64,000 nt of DNA from Psychroflexus gondwanensis ACAM 44 (GTDB lineage Bacteria; Bacteroidota; Bacteroidia; Flavobacteriales; Flavobacteriaceae), in NCBI RefSeq assembly GCF_000355905.1, contig NZ_APLF01000004.1:348605-412604 (forward strand). Reading direction: 5' to 3'. Shown in pieces: positions 55,401 through 63,298 of the stretch; the stretch's first letter is position 1; each line of letters starts with the position of its first letter. Below the pieces are notes generated by a model. The model did not search any database and was not told the DNA's origin. It saw only the letters and a list, made by a program, of their open reading frames with translations. A program made the translations under genes and the position numbers.

Positions 55401-55804
55401 TAGAACCCTTTATAAATGGGTATTATGAAGTAAATAAGCCTGAAAAAGCAAGGGAAGTCTGGGAAGCCGTCGCTAATAATTATAAGGAGTGGCTGACTTA
55501 CTATGCAGGCCTAGATTATGAAAACCAAATAGAGAATGCAGATAGGATCTTTAGTGAAATTGAAAAGTATAGAAGCCTTGTGGATATTTTAATTATTCAA
55601 CAAGACCAAGAATTGGTCAAAGACAAAGCTGCCGAGTTCAATTCATACCTAGAAAAGTTTAGTCATTTCTACGAAGACTCTCCTGAAGAGAATGTGAACG
55701 AAAAACTGCTTCAAGAATTGGAAGAGGACGAAATCAACCAAATTGAAAAGGATAGTGCAAGCGATGGCTTATCGTCCCCAGATCAATTACCCACTAATCC
55801 GTAA
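52481..55804 (+). CDS. DUF2723 family large membrane protein
   Basis: The 1107-residue protein has about ten N-terminal transmembrane helices with the conserved start LLGWFAFLVALVTYILTVEP, then TASFWDAGEYIATSAKLQVG and HPPGAPFYQIFGAFFSMFAS, the signature of DUF2723. The family has a GT-C-like glycosyltransferase layout, with the acidic FWDAGE near the membrane face. The C-terminal 400 residues are extracytoplasmic, including LFTIGDNDTFALWYAQEIEG. A role in surface glycan or protein O-glycosylation is likely from family knowledge but unproven. Two bases separate it from the deacetylase gene. Confidence 0.88.
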   Translation: MTKSAFSFWNKLLGWFAFLVALVTYILTVEPTASFWDAGEYIATSAKLQVGHPPGAPFYQIFGAFFSMFASDESQIAYMVNLMSGVASAFAILFMFWSITLLLKKLTKTIDAKGTSSDFAILASSLVGALAFTFSDSFWFSAVEAEVYAMAACIMAAMFYTGLLWERDMHKPRGNRWLILICLIVGLSFGVHFMALLTIPAIGFLYYFKNFKKITIKNFVIANFVVVGILLFIFKLLLPYSLTFFAKMEVFFVNSIGLPFNSGTVIAGLLVIAAFYFGLKYTRRKNYIHINTVLLCILFVFIGFSSWIMLPIRANAGTVINENNPSSAQQLLAYYNRDQYGETHLFYGPQFTELFAGLDPDNPYVDDNAIYEKDEEKQEYVIINDYKNAKQNSDASHKTFLPRMWSTQHAANYMMFTGPLEFSIKPEYRGEQELGSIIETFRADYRKGEVSSDGYISFLKRFNQYLDVEKPSAASNLSYLFEFQMGYMYWRYFMWNFAGRQNDEQGKYTNFDGNWLSGIDFIDENRLGSQQNLPSDLSENKARNTYYFLPLILGLIGLFFHASKDVKRFWVLTVFFLFTGIALKIYLNERSFEPRERDYALVGSFYVFAIWIGLGVYALFHYLKAYVTPKLVAPAVGLLCLICVPVLMASENWDDHDRSGKYTTLAMAKKYLEGLDQNAILFTIGDNDTFALWYAQEIEGYRTDVRTINTSLFATDWYIDQMRRKAYESEPIKTTLKHEDYKYGTNDAVWFQKDPRVGDSLNIKQFIQYIESDNETTRAELQSGQVINTFPTKNIRVPVDKEKVLKNGIVEQKNADLIEPYLEINLEDNLLYKPNLMMLDLLANNDWDRPIYFTGGSFRNEDYLWMKDYLQLEGVTYKLVPIKTPVDERNPFDMGRIDADKMYDIVMDWDWGNSGSDDIYHDTETRRNAITYRSNLARLVEKLIKEDKLEKAENVLDLGMENIPVKHFQYYQLLEPFINGYYEVNKPEKAREVWEAVANNYKEWLTYYAGLDYENQIENADRIFSEIEKYRSLVDILIIQQDQELVKDKAAEFNSYLEKFSHFYEDSPEENVNEKLLQELEEDEINQIEKDSASDGLSSPDQLPTNP

Positions 55805-55806
55805 AG

Positions 55807-56427
55807 GTGTTGAGGTCTAGCACTTTTCTTCAGCACCTATTTCCTCACCGAGTGTGGAGCATTTCAACCGAAAAGAAAGAAATGTTCCTCACCTTCGATG
55901 ATGGACCCATTCCTGAAGTGACCCCATGGGTCTTGGATACCTTAAAAACCCATAAGGCTAAAGCTACTTTTTTTTGTATCGGAGATAATATAAAAAAACA
56001 TCCAGAACTCTTTCAACAGATTATAGATGAAGGACATTCAATTGGAAATCACACCTTCAACCATTTAAACGGTTGGAAAACCTCTTCAAAAACCTACTTA
56101 GAAAATGTTGAAGCCTGTAAGCAAGAAATAGAATTACACACTACCTCTACACACTTGTTTAGACCTCCTTACGGCAAGTGCACCTCCACTCAAGCTAAAG
56201 CCTTAGAAAGAGATAGTCAACAGATTATCATGTGGGATATCCTCAGTAAAGATTATAAGCCTAGCCTCAGCAAAGAGGCTTGTTTTCATCGCATTGAAAG
56301 ATCAGCTAGTAAAGGCAGCATCATCGTTTTTCACGATAGCCTAAAGGCTGAAAAAAACATGAAATATGCCTTGGTCAAAACCTTAGAAACCTTCAATGAA
56401 TTTACGTTTAGCGCCTTAAAGCAATAG
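55807..56427 (+). CDS. Polysaccharide deacetylase (NodB domain)
   Basis: Carbohydrate esterase family 4 protein of 206 residues. All NodB motifs are seen: TFDDGP (catalytic aspartates), SIGNHTFNHL (metal histidines), RPPYGKCTS, WDILSKDY and IIVFHDS. There is no signal peptide, so a cytoplasmic or membrane-associated N-acetylglucosamine deacetylase is likely. The start is GTG at 55807, with TTG at 55810 as an alternative. It is coupled to the DUF2723 gene, suggesting joint work in surface glycan formation. Confidence 0.92.
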   Translation: MLRSSTFLQHLFPHRVWSISTEKKEMFLTFDDGPIPEVTPWVLDTLKTHKAKATFFCIGDNIKKHPELFQQIIDEGHSIGNHTFNHLNGWKTSSKTYLENVEACKQEIELHTTSTHLFRPPYGKCTSTQAKALERDSQQIIMWDILSKDYKPSLSKEACFHRIERSASKGSIIVFHDSLKAEKNMKYALVKTLETFNEFTFSALKQ

Positions 56428-56590
56428 ATGTGTCACTATACACAACTTAAACACAGGTAAACCAGAAACAAGAAAGCTCACTACCTCCCTTAGCGTCAAT
56501 TAGAAGTATCTGTTCGCTAGAATTCTACAAAATAGTTTTAAACTGAACTTGAGTTATAATCTGTGTATTTGATGTAAACATCTTTTCACT

Positions 56591-56827
56591 ATGGATTTAC
56601 AAATTCGAAAATTAAATTTAATAACCTATTTAGCTCAAGTTCAAGATGAAGTTCTATTGGAAAAGTTAGAAAGTTATATCTTAAAAAATGAAGGAGAATT
56701 CTATTCCGAATTGAAACCTTTTACGATTGAAGAATTAGTAAATAGAATTAAAAAATCTGAATTAGATTTCAAAGAGGGAGAATTCAAAAGTCAAGAAGAT
56801 TTGGAAAAAACATCCGAAAATTGGTAA
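56591..56827 (+). CDS. Probable antitoxin of a RelE/ParE-type pair
   Basis: The 78-residue acidic, helical protein has LLEKLESYILKNE and KPFTIEELVNRIKKSELDFK, a pattern common in antitoxins that precede RelE/ParE toxins in Bacteroidota. Its C-terminus overlaps the start of a decayed toxin gene. It would be an antitoxin without an active partner. There is no DNA-binding domain obvious at its N-terminus. Confidence 0.7.
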   Translation: MDLQIRKLNLITYLAQVQDEVLLEKLESYILKNEGEFYSELKPFTIEELVNRIKKSELDFKEGEFKSQEDLEKTSENW

Positions 56828-57146
56828 AAGACGGCCATAATCTGAACTGATTTCGCAATTAAAAATCTTAAAGATATTTTTGACTATTACAGTACCTAAG
56901 TAAATAAAAAAGTAGCCCACAAGATCAGAAGAGATTCTTGAATCTAGAAATCAACTCAAAAATAATTCCGAACTAGGCCAAATTAAATTCAACCTCGAAA
57001 AGCTTGAGCAAAATCATAGGTATCTCGTTTGTGGAAATTATAAACTGATTTACAGAATTTTTGAAAATCAAGTCATAATTAATGATGTTTTTGATACCAA
57101 GCAAGATCCAGAGAAAATGAATGATGAAAAACATACATTCTTTTAA
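56825..57146 (+). pseudogene. Decayed RelE/ParE-family toxin
   Basis: Reading three frames in turn gives the pieces KNLKDIFDYYST, VNKKVAHKIR and EILESRNQLKNNSELGQIKF followed by NHRYLVCGNYKLIYRIFENQ and VIINDVFDTKQDPEKM, which together are a RelE/ParE toxin. There is an in-frame TAA at 56897-56899 (where the family usually has Gln), a frameshift near 56926-56931, and a disrupted first 30 codons. The C-terminal half is otherwise well preserved, so the inactivation seems recent. Confidence 0.85.
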
Positions 57147-57375
57147 GTCCCGGATTTATAAAAATTTAATATTCAAATGTGGTATAAAATAAGTTTCTTT
57201 TTCACTTACTAATCGTCATAAAATAGAACCGTAACTAGTGCTATGCATCTATTTTTTTCCTCAACTAAATAAAAAACCTGTGCTGAGCTACTTCGTCGTA
57301 TAATTCGAATTTTTAATGCATCATTTAAAAACTACATTGGTATTAGACTTATAAGAATTTATCACTTAAACCAAT

Positions 57376-59067
57376 TTAAACCAAGTTTACAAATAAACCC
57401 TCATTCGTTTTGTCGACTGTAGCTTGGTCTTTCGTTCTAAGTCCTTTAATGGCTTTATCCCACTTTTTATTACTCAACTCCGACTTGGATTTTATCTCCT
57501 CCAAGGCTTGTGGAGAGGTCACTTTCAGTAAGTCTATAACTACTTTCTCTTCTTCAGTAAGCTCTACCTTTTTCTTTTCTGGCCTCATCTGAGGGAAGAA
57601 CAGGACTTCTTGTATGGAGGGGTTGTTGGTCAAAAACATAATTAACCGGTCCATTCCAATACCCAAGCCAGAGGTAGGTGGCATTCCGTATTCCAAAGCC
57701 CTTAAGAAATCATAATCGATAAATTCTGTCGCTTCATCGTCTCCTTTTTGAGATAATTTCATCTGATCTTCAAACCGTTCTCTTTGCTCAATAGGATCGT
57801 TAAGTTCAGAATAGGCGTTGGCAATTTCTTTACCACAAACCATCAGTTCAAAACGTTCGGTAAGGTCTGGATTGTCTCTATGCTCTTTACATAAGGGACT
57901 CATCTCTTTAGGATAATCGATAATAAAAGTGGGCTCTATAAACTTACCTTCACATTTCTCACCAAAAATCTCATCGATCAACTTGCCTTTGCCCATAGTC
58001 TCATTCACCTCCAAATTCATCTCCAGAGCAGCAGTTCGCAATTCCTCTTCAGACTTTCCTGTAATATCGAAACCTGTAAATTGGATAATGGCAGCGGTCA
58101 TGGTCACCCGTTTGTAAGGCGCTTTAAAGTCGACATGATGTTCTTTAAACATAGTTTTGGTCGTCCCGTTAACTTGCAAAGCACAATACTCCAGCAAGTT
58201 CTCGGTAAACTCCATCATCCAGTTGTAGTCTTTATAAGACACATAAATCTCCATAGCAGTAAACTCAGGATTATGAGTTCTATCCATCCCTTCATTTCTG
58301 AAGTTTTTAGAAAACTCATACACCCCATCAAACCCCCCTACGATTAAACGCTTTAGATAAAGCTCATTGGCAATTCTCAAGTATAAAGGAATATCTAAAG
58401 CATTGTGGTGAGTGATAAACGGGCGTGCTGCCGCACCACCTGGGATAGATTGGAGAATAGGTGTTTCTACCTCCATATAGCCTTTTTCATTAAAGAAATT
58501 TCGCATTGCTGTAAACAACGCCGAGCGTTTTTTGAAAATATCTTTCACTCCGGGGTTCACCACCAAATCGACATAACGCTGTCTGTAGCGCTGTTCTGCA
58601 TCCTGAAACCCATCGTATTCATGGCCCTCTCTATCTTTTTTGGGAAGAGGAAGCGGTTTTAGAGATTTACTCAGCAGCTTAAAGTCCAACACTTTTATGG
58701 TCTTCTCCCCTACCATAGTCGTAAACAACTCCCCTTCGATCCCTATAAAATCACCGATGTCTAGTAATTTTTTATAGACCTCATTATATAGGGTTTTATC
58801 CTCTCCTGTACAAATCTCATCTCTGTTGAAGTAGACCTGGACACGGCCTTCCCCATCTTGCAACTCCGCAAAAGAAGCTTTTCCTTGAATCCTTCTAGAC
58901 ATCAAACGACCGGCCACCACAACTTTCTTCCCTTCCTCAAAGTTCTCCTTCACTTGGGTAGACGAATGGGTATAATGAAACTGGTCTGCAGGATATGGAT
59001 TGATGCCCATACCCTTTAAGGTGGTTAATTTATCTCGCCTTACGCGCTCTTGCTCTGATAATTGCAT
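57376..59067 (-). CDS. lysS: Lysyl-tRNA synthetase (class II)
   Basis: Charges tRNA-Lys. The 563-residue protein has an N-terminal OB fold (VVAGRLMSRRIQGKASFAEL, about 50-69) and the class II motifs RSALFTAMRNFFNEKGYMEV, FRNEGMDRTHNPEFTAMEIY and GMPPTSGLGIGMDRLIMFLT. It is somewhat longer than the E. coli enzyme through a C-terminal extension of about 60 residues (EEEKVVIDLLKVTSPQALEE), as often in Bacteroidota. Confidence 0.97.
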   Translation of the reverse strand: MQLSEQERVRRDKLTTLKGMGINPYPADQFHYTHSSTQVKENFEEGKKVVVAGRLMSRRIQGKASFAELQDGEGRVQVYFNRDEICTGEDKTLYNEVYKKLLDIGDFIGIEGELFTTMVGEKTIKVLDFKLLSKSLKPLPLPKKDREGHEYDGFQDAEQRYRQRYVDLVVNPGVKDIFKKRSALFTAMRNFFNEKGYMEVETPILQSIPGGAAARPFITHHNALDIPLYLRIANELYLKRLIVGGFDGVYEFSKNFRNEGMDRTHNPEFTAMEIYVSYKDYNWMMEFTENLLEYCALQVNGTTKTMFKEHHVDFKAPYKRVTMTAAIIQFTGFDITGKSEEELRTAALEMNLEVNETMGKGKLIDEIFGEKCEGKFIEPTFIIDYPKEMSPLCKEHRDNPDLTERFELMVCGKEIANAYSELNDPIEQRERFEDQMKLSQKGDDEATEFIDYDFLRALEYGMPPTSGLGIGMDRLIMFLTNNPSIQEVLFFPQMRPEKKKVELTEEEKVVIDLLKVTSPQALEEIKSKSELSNKKWDKAIKGLRTKDQATVDKTNEGLFVNLV

Positions 59068-59091
59068 AATTAAGTCTATTTTCTAAGGCCG

Positions 59092-59099
59092 CAAATATA
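59092..59099 (-). promoter_or_regulatory. -7 promoter box for lysS
   Basis: TATATTTG on the minus strand matches TAnnTTTG, 25 bases before the lysS ATG. Confidence 0.6.
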
Positions 59100-59157
59100 A
59101 AGACAATCCGCCAATATCGTAAGCCATCCTCACAATTAAACCACAGCATCTTAAGAA

Positions 59158-59319
59158 ATGCTATCTCGTTTTAAAGCCTTTTTATTTATTTTGATTTTGT
59201 GTGTAGTTAATTTGATGCTTTTAGACAGTAAGCTTTATGTTTTTAACACACTTTCAAGAGGCATCTGGGGTTTAGAGATTTGGCTGAAGGATTTTAACTG
59301 GCTTGAAACTGAACGATAA
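59158..59319 (+). CDS. Small single-helix membrane protein
   Basis: A 53-codon frame begins MLSRFKAFLFILILCVVNLM, one transmembrane helix, and continues LLDSKLYVFNTLSRGIWGLE with an acidic end. It is divergent from lysS and followed at once by a terminator hairpin, which supports it being a real gene. I do not recognise a family. Confidence 0.5.
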   Translation: MLSRFKAFLFILILCVVNLMLLDSKLYVFNTLSRGIWGLEIWLKDFNWLETER

Positions 59320-59348
59320 AAAACCAACTCGTATGAGTTGGGTTTTTA
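59318..59348 (+). terminator. Terminator behind the small membrane ORF
   Basis: Stem CCAACTC / GAGTTGG with a four-base loop, preceded by an A run and followed by GTTTTTATA. Confidence 0.7.
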
Positions 59349-59467
59349 TAAATTTTCATAAGCTTGATGATACTAAAATTTGTGACTTTTAATGCATTTT
59401 TCTTTAGATCAATCTTATTGACAGAATCATTATTAAGACCTAAAAAAAAATGTCCATTGGAAGATTT

Positions 59468-59659
59468 TTAATTTGATTTTGGTTGTTTTATTTGCATCAA
59501 ATAACCACAATTAAGAAAAATAGAATCTTTTTCAAAAATTCCATATTCGACTTTATAAATTGTATTTATAGAGAAAAGTGCAATTTCTACATTAAAACAA
59601 TCTTTTGTAAAATTTAATCCTCTGAATTTTATAGCATTTTTTTTCCTCGGTGGCCTCAA
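59468..59659 (-). pseudogene. Fragment of an unidentified protein, possibly a decayed immunity gene
   Basis: The 63-codon frame (RGLNFTKDCFNVEIALFSIN, YKVEYGIFEKDSIFLNCGYL) starts only with a non-ATG codon. The upstream 190 bases contain a hydrophobic signal-like stretch in another frame, broken by stops. It lies directly after the metallopeptidase-tip fragment in transcription order, where an immunity gene would be expected. The identity is unknown. Confidence 0.3.
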
Positions 59660-59845
59660 TAATACTTTACTTCTTTTTAAAATTGGTTGAATATTTACAA
59701 TCTGAATTATCGACTAAGAATATGACATCTTTGTTTTCAAAAAAGACGCTTAAAGATTTAATAAGTCAGAAAGTATTTGTTCTTTAAAAAAAATTTCAGA
59801 GAATAAGTTAAAATCAAAATAAATTTCAGCATAGCTTTGAAAATT

Positions 59846-60073
59846 TTATTGATTTTTTAAAATTATAAGAGCATTTTCTCTCCAAACTGTTTGACCGTAA
59901 ACATCTGTTTCAAAAAGTAATCCAGACTCTTCACTATTCCATTCTTCATCTTGGTATTCGCCATAATGAACAAATTCATGTAAAATTGTTTCTGCTACTG
60001 CATTGGTAAAACCCTGAGCAATAGCAGTTGGGTTTGCATTTATGGGTTGAACATGGCTATCTTTATAATTCAC
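59846..60073 (-). pseudogene. HExxH metallopeptidase toxin tip (orphan C-terminal fragment)
   Basis: The frame of 75 codons (GTG at 60073, opened by a TAA just before) encodes GFTNAVAETILHEFVHYGEY with the zinc motif HEFVH at about residues 32-36, followed by ESGLLFETDVYGQTVW. It resembles the end of a metallopeptidase-type polymorphic toxin. There is no start, signal peptide or delivery domain. It begins three bases after the stop of the lipoprotein gene. It is probably a displaced toxin tip. Confidence 0.65.
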
Positions 60074-60075
60074 AA

Positions 60076-60438
60076 TTAATTAATTGTATAGGGTAGCTCT
60101 ATTGTTAATCTTATATCTCCATTTACATTTGAAGAAGGCAACATGTATAGTTTAAATTCACCTACACCATAAAAATTAGTGTTGAATTCTATTTCACTAT
60201 CTGTTGAGTTGAAATAGTTACACCAATTCATACCATAAGCTTCATCGAGTGTAAAACAAATTCGTTTATCTACATTCCCTTTTATTTTTATGATAGCAGT
60301 GGAGTAACTCTTACCTCCTTCTGAAACTATTGTAAAAGTCTTTTTTTTACTAAAATCATTAATATCCCAGCTTTTTTTCAAAGTTCCAGTGCATGAAATT
60401 AAAAAAGGTAGAATTAAACAAAATATATAATTTTTCAT
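60076..60438 (-). CDS. Small lipoprotein, possible immunity protein
   Basis: The 120-residue protein has a lipoprotein signal with lipobox LISC (cysteine at about residue 16), then a beta-rich domain with KTFTIVSEGGKSYSTAIIKI and IEFNTNFYGVGEFKLYMLPS. The reading frame is intact. It lies between two toxin-tip fragments, where immunity genes stand in orphan-module arrays. The specificity is unknown. Confidence 0.6.
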   Translation of the reverse strand: MKNYIFCLILPFLISCTGTLKKSWDINDFSKKKTFTIVSEGGKSYSTAIIKIKGNVDKRICFTLDEAYGMNWCNYFNSTDSEIEFNTNFYGVGEFKLYMLPSSNVNGDIRLTIELPYTIN

Positions 60439-60503
60439 TGGTCTGTTGGAATTAATTGTGATGTAGAAGTAGCTCTTGGGTTTGTATTAGATAAATATCT
60501 TAA

Positions 60504-61430
60504 TTATCCCTTATCCAAGGCAAATTTAACTTTCATCATAAGCATAAAAAAAGATTCAGAACCTATATTCCTACCTATCTGATTATTGAATAAATCCATT
60601 TCTTTCTCCTTATAATGATGCGGGTATTCAAATGGTATTTCTTCATGAGCGCTTGATAATTGCTCCATTAAATTCTCTCCTAATTTTGCTGCACCTAAAG
60701 CATTCCATAATGCATGGCGATATGCATCACCTACACCATTATACTGAACCAAGACTGTTTCTTCAAAATAAACTTTTGCATAAAACTCAGCTAGAAAAGC
60801 ACTATGAAGATAATCTAATTGTTGTAGTCTTGAAAGATTATCAAAAATAGATTTTTCAGTCATACTCATTCTATTTCTGTAATCTTGTTCAAACACTAGA
60901 ATTTCTGCAGATTCCTCACCAAAATCATAATCACTTAGATGGTCCTCAAAATCCACTTCTCCACCATTCCTTTCAGCTTCCATGCCTTCAATCGAAAATA
61001 ATTTAGACTCATCAGAGTTATCATTTTCATAGATTATAAAATCTAATACATCTGAAAGCAAAGCTTGTCTATACTGGCTAGACATCCAAAGACGGGTTCC
61101 TGCTTCTAATGCGTAAAGCTCTAAAACAGTGTCTAGTGTACAAAGTGAAGTTGTGCATTCCTCCTCTCCCGGTATTGGCTCTGTAGGCAAACAATCATAA
61201 CATTCATCGTCCCCTCCGTCTCCACTTCCTCCACTTCCAGGATTGGGATTGGGATCTGGATTATTCGACCCACCTCCTCCAGGACCTGAAGTACACGTCC
61301 ATCTTACATTGTAGCCAATTACCACGCTTCCTCCATGACAATTAGGATAACCCGGAGGGTGATTAGCTCCAAAATTACAACGCCAAACGAGATCGAAACT
61401 AAATGTACATAGTTCTGGTGCCGATTTAGA
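60504..61430 (-). pseudogene. DUF6973-like toxin tip with Gly/Pro-rich linker (5'-truncated)
   Basis: The open frame runs from the TAG at 61431-61433 to the stop at 60504 and could use the GTG at 61325 (273 residues). It has a Cys-containing part (RCNFGANHPPGYPNCHGGSV), a Gly/Pro/Asn linker, CYDCLPTEP, and a C-terminal helical domain with GVGDAYRHALWNALGAAKLG and MDLFNNQIGRNIGSESF, the DUF6973 pattern DAxRHAxWNAL...HE...MDLxNNxxG. Codons for MKGET precede the TAG in frame, so an earlier protein was interrupted there. Confidence 0.65.
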
Positions 61431-61536
61431 CTAGGTTTCTCCTTTCATTACATTTAAAAAGGAGTTGCCATAGTTTTGTGAGATTGAGTTCGTTCGTATA
61501 TGCCGTCTTCTGTTGAATAGTTAATAACTACCAGTT

Positions 61537-61571
61537 AAAACTAACCGTCTTAAACTGAAACGATTAGTTTT
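61537..61571 (-). terminator. Weak terminator behind the gene at 61596
   Basis: Arms AAAACTAACCGT and ACGATTAGTTTT pair with one C/A mismatch around an 11-base loop. The T run on the minus strand is only four bases. Confidence 0.45.
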
Positions 61572-61595
61572 TCTATTTTAAACAACCTAAATCCT

Positions 61596-61967
61596 TTATT
61601 CTTCAACTAAAAGCTTTTTCGCATTAAAAGCTACCCAGCTATCCTCTTTTTCAATATATAATTTGAATTCCATGCCAAGATTGAACTTTTCTACACTTGC
61701 ACAATTGCACTTATCTGCACCTTCAGGCAAATTCTTTAGTTTTTGTTTATTTTCTAAATTAAATGAAACACCGGCTGGATATTTTTTGACAGGAAAATTT
61801 ATCAGTGGATTTTTATATTCTTTATTTTTTTGTGAGTTTTTGTATTTTAAATATAAATAGAACTGGTCATCATAGTTTCCAATAGTACCCATTCTATAAA
61901 ATTCATTATTATCTTTTAAGGATATTATCAAACAGGTGTCTTTTTCCTTTTGAGATATTAGTAACAT
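61596..61967 (-). CDS. Hypothetical protein in the toxin-fragment array
   Basis: The 123-residue frame starts MLLISQKEKDTCLIISLKDN. The first residues look like the end of a signal peptide, and the open frame continues upstream (TTINFLSHCIFF) without an ATG, so the true start or the 5' end may be lost. The middle is rich in Lys, Asn and Tyr (FYLYLKYKNSQKNKEYKNPL), and it ends ESWVAFNAKKLLVEE-like. No family is recognised. Position after a toxin tip suggests an immunity gene. Confidence 0.5.
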   Translation of the reverse strand: MLLISQKEKDTCLIISLKDNNEFYRMGTIGNYDDQFYLYLKYKNSQKNKEYKNPLINFPVKKYPAGVSFNLENKQKLKNLPEGADKCNCASVEKFNLGMEFKLYIEKEDSWVAFNAKKLLVEE

Positions 61968-61993
61968 AAAAAAGATACAATGACTTAGAAAGT

Positions 61994-62413
61994 TTATTGT
62001 TGTTGAAATGGTTGAGTATTATGCATATAGTTATTTTTATATTGATTGATGCTCAAACGATGTGCCTCTGATAAATTTGTCCAAGCTACTGTAGATTCAT
62101 TCGCCCCTGTAATTGGGTCGACCACTAAACCAGTTTGAGCATCTATTTGAGATTGATCATCTCCGTCGATACCTCTTTTTAAGCCTGTCCAAGCCAAGGG
62201 TTCAACTTCAGAATTTGATAAGCTACTATCAAATTCAATTAAAAATGTTTTTATTGTTCCTAACATATGTTGTGCCATTAAGTCATGTTTTGGACTAGAA
62301 GGGGTTGGGGGATTTAAAACGTATCTGGACCAATAATCATAAATGCCTGCATAACTATCTTTAGCATCTATAATACCGACATAATATCGGAAGTAAATGA
62401 CTATCTGAATTAA
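61994..62413 (-). pseudogene. Toxin-tip fragment with LAW-x-GLK tail, copy 1
   Basis: The frame opens after the TGA that ends the upstream gene (62414-62416) and has no usable start before ATG 62278. It encodes DAKDSYAGIYDYWSRYVLNP, then MAQHMLGTIKTFLIEFD, EPLAWTGLK and AWTNLSEAHRLSINQYKNNY. The same order of motifs recurs in the fragment at the right edge (63738-64000). Such tails end Rhs/polymorphic toxin modules in Bacteroidota. It is an orphan C-terminal piece. Confidence 0.6.
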
Positions 62414-62836
62414 TCAATATAAAGCATTAATTTCATAAATTCTTTGCATTTCAATAAAGTTTTTGTCTTTAAACTTTACTCTAATTTTTATAAGTTTTTG
62501 ACTCAAATCTTCTTCGACTTCAATAATTTTTGGTGAAATAATACCATTAATAAAATAAAGATCAGAATATGCAAACTCACCTTTATTATTAACTGAAATT
62601 ATCAAATTTGATAATTTCCCCCCATAACCCTCGAATAATTCTTCAGGGGTTCTCTTTGGGTCTGACTGCTTCAAAATAGTCACGTTACAGCCACTCAACT
62701 CCTTAATTACAATATCGTCCCAATAAATTGTTCCTAGAATATAATTTAAGTCTATAGGCTTTTCATATTCTGTAATTTCCTGAGCTTCAACAAAAAAAGA
62801 CATGAGTATTAAAAATATAAATATAATTGATTTCAT
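62414..62836 (-). CDS. Small secreted protein, possible immunity protein
   Basis: The 140-residue product has a clear signal peptide (MKSIIFIFLILMSFFVEAQE) and a small mixed domain with LNYILGTIYWDDIVIKELSG and GKLSNLIISVNNKGEFAYSD. The frame is intact, unlike its neighbours. It begins 11 bases after the stop of the M15-like relic. Its stop codon is in frame with the following toxin-tip fragment. The function is unknown. Confidence 0.6.
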   Translation of the reverse strand: MKSIIFIFLILMSFFVEAQEITEYEKPIDLNYILGTIYWDDIVIKELSGCNVTILKQSDPKRTPEELFEGYGGKLSNLIISVNNKGEFAYSDLYFINGIISPKIIEVEEDLSQKLIKIRVKFKDKNFIEMQRIYEINALY

Positions 62837-62846
62837 AGATAAAAAA

Positions 62847-63195
62847 TTATAACACTGAAAAATGAATATGATCTTTATGTCCGCCTATTGGATAATTATA
62901 ATTCCAAGAGTCTGTTTCTGCACTATATTTATGCTTAAAATGTGGACCAAAGTTTTCTCAGACATTTGGAAAATCGTCCATGGCCTCTTGTAACTTTTTT
63001 ATCTGGTCATTAGGTCCAATCAAAAACATTTTTTGCCCATTAATTCTACTTATATCGACTGCTGTACCTCTAGTATGGTTACTATTACATATTCTCAAAA
63101 TATGTTTCATCAAGCACTTTGCTATCGACAAAATATTCGAGTTTTTTTTGTTCTTGAAATTCTTTTTGAACAAGCTCTATGATCTCATTTTTTAC
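62847..63195 (-). pseudogene. Decayed M15-like peptidase toxin tip
   Basis: One frame encodes NEIIELVQKEFQEQKKLEYF and VDSKVLDETYFENM, and the next encodes ICNSNHTRGTAVDISRINGQ and LIGPNDQIKKLQEAMDDFPN, so there is a frameshift near 63100. A TGA at 62958-62960 interrupts the frame, which continues ENFGPHFKHKYSAETDSWNY and ends GGHKDHIHFSVL. The HTRGTAVD and HIH motifs match M15-type (D-Ala-D-Ala-like) peptidases, which cleave peptidoglycan peptides. It is inactive as it stands. Confidence 0.7.
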
Positions 63196-63298
63196 TTAAC
63201 ACTTTATTGGTTCAATTATAATATTTTGAGAAGCACAATTGCTACTAAAAACAAATATAAGATAAAAGCTAATGGTTTAATTCTGTTAATTGCAATTT

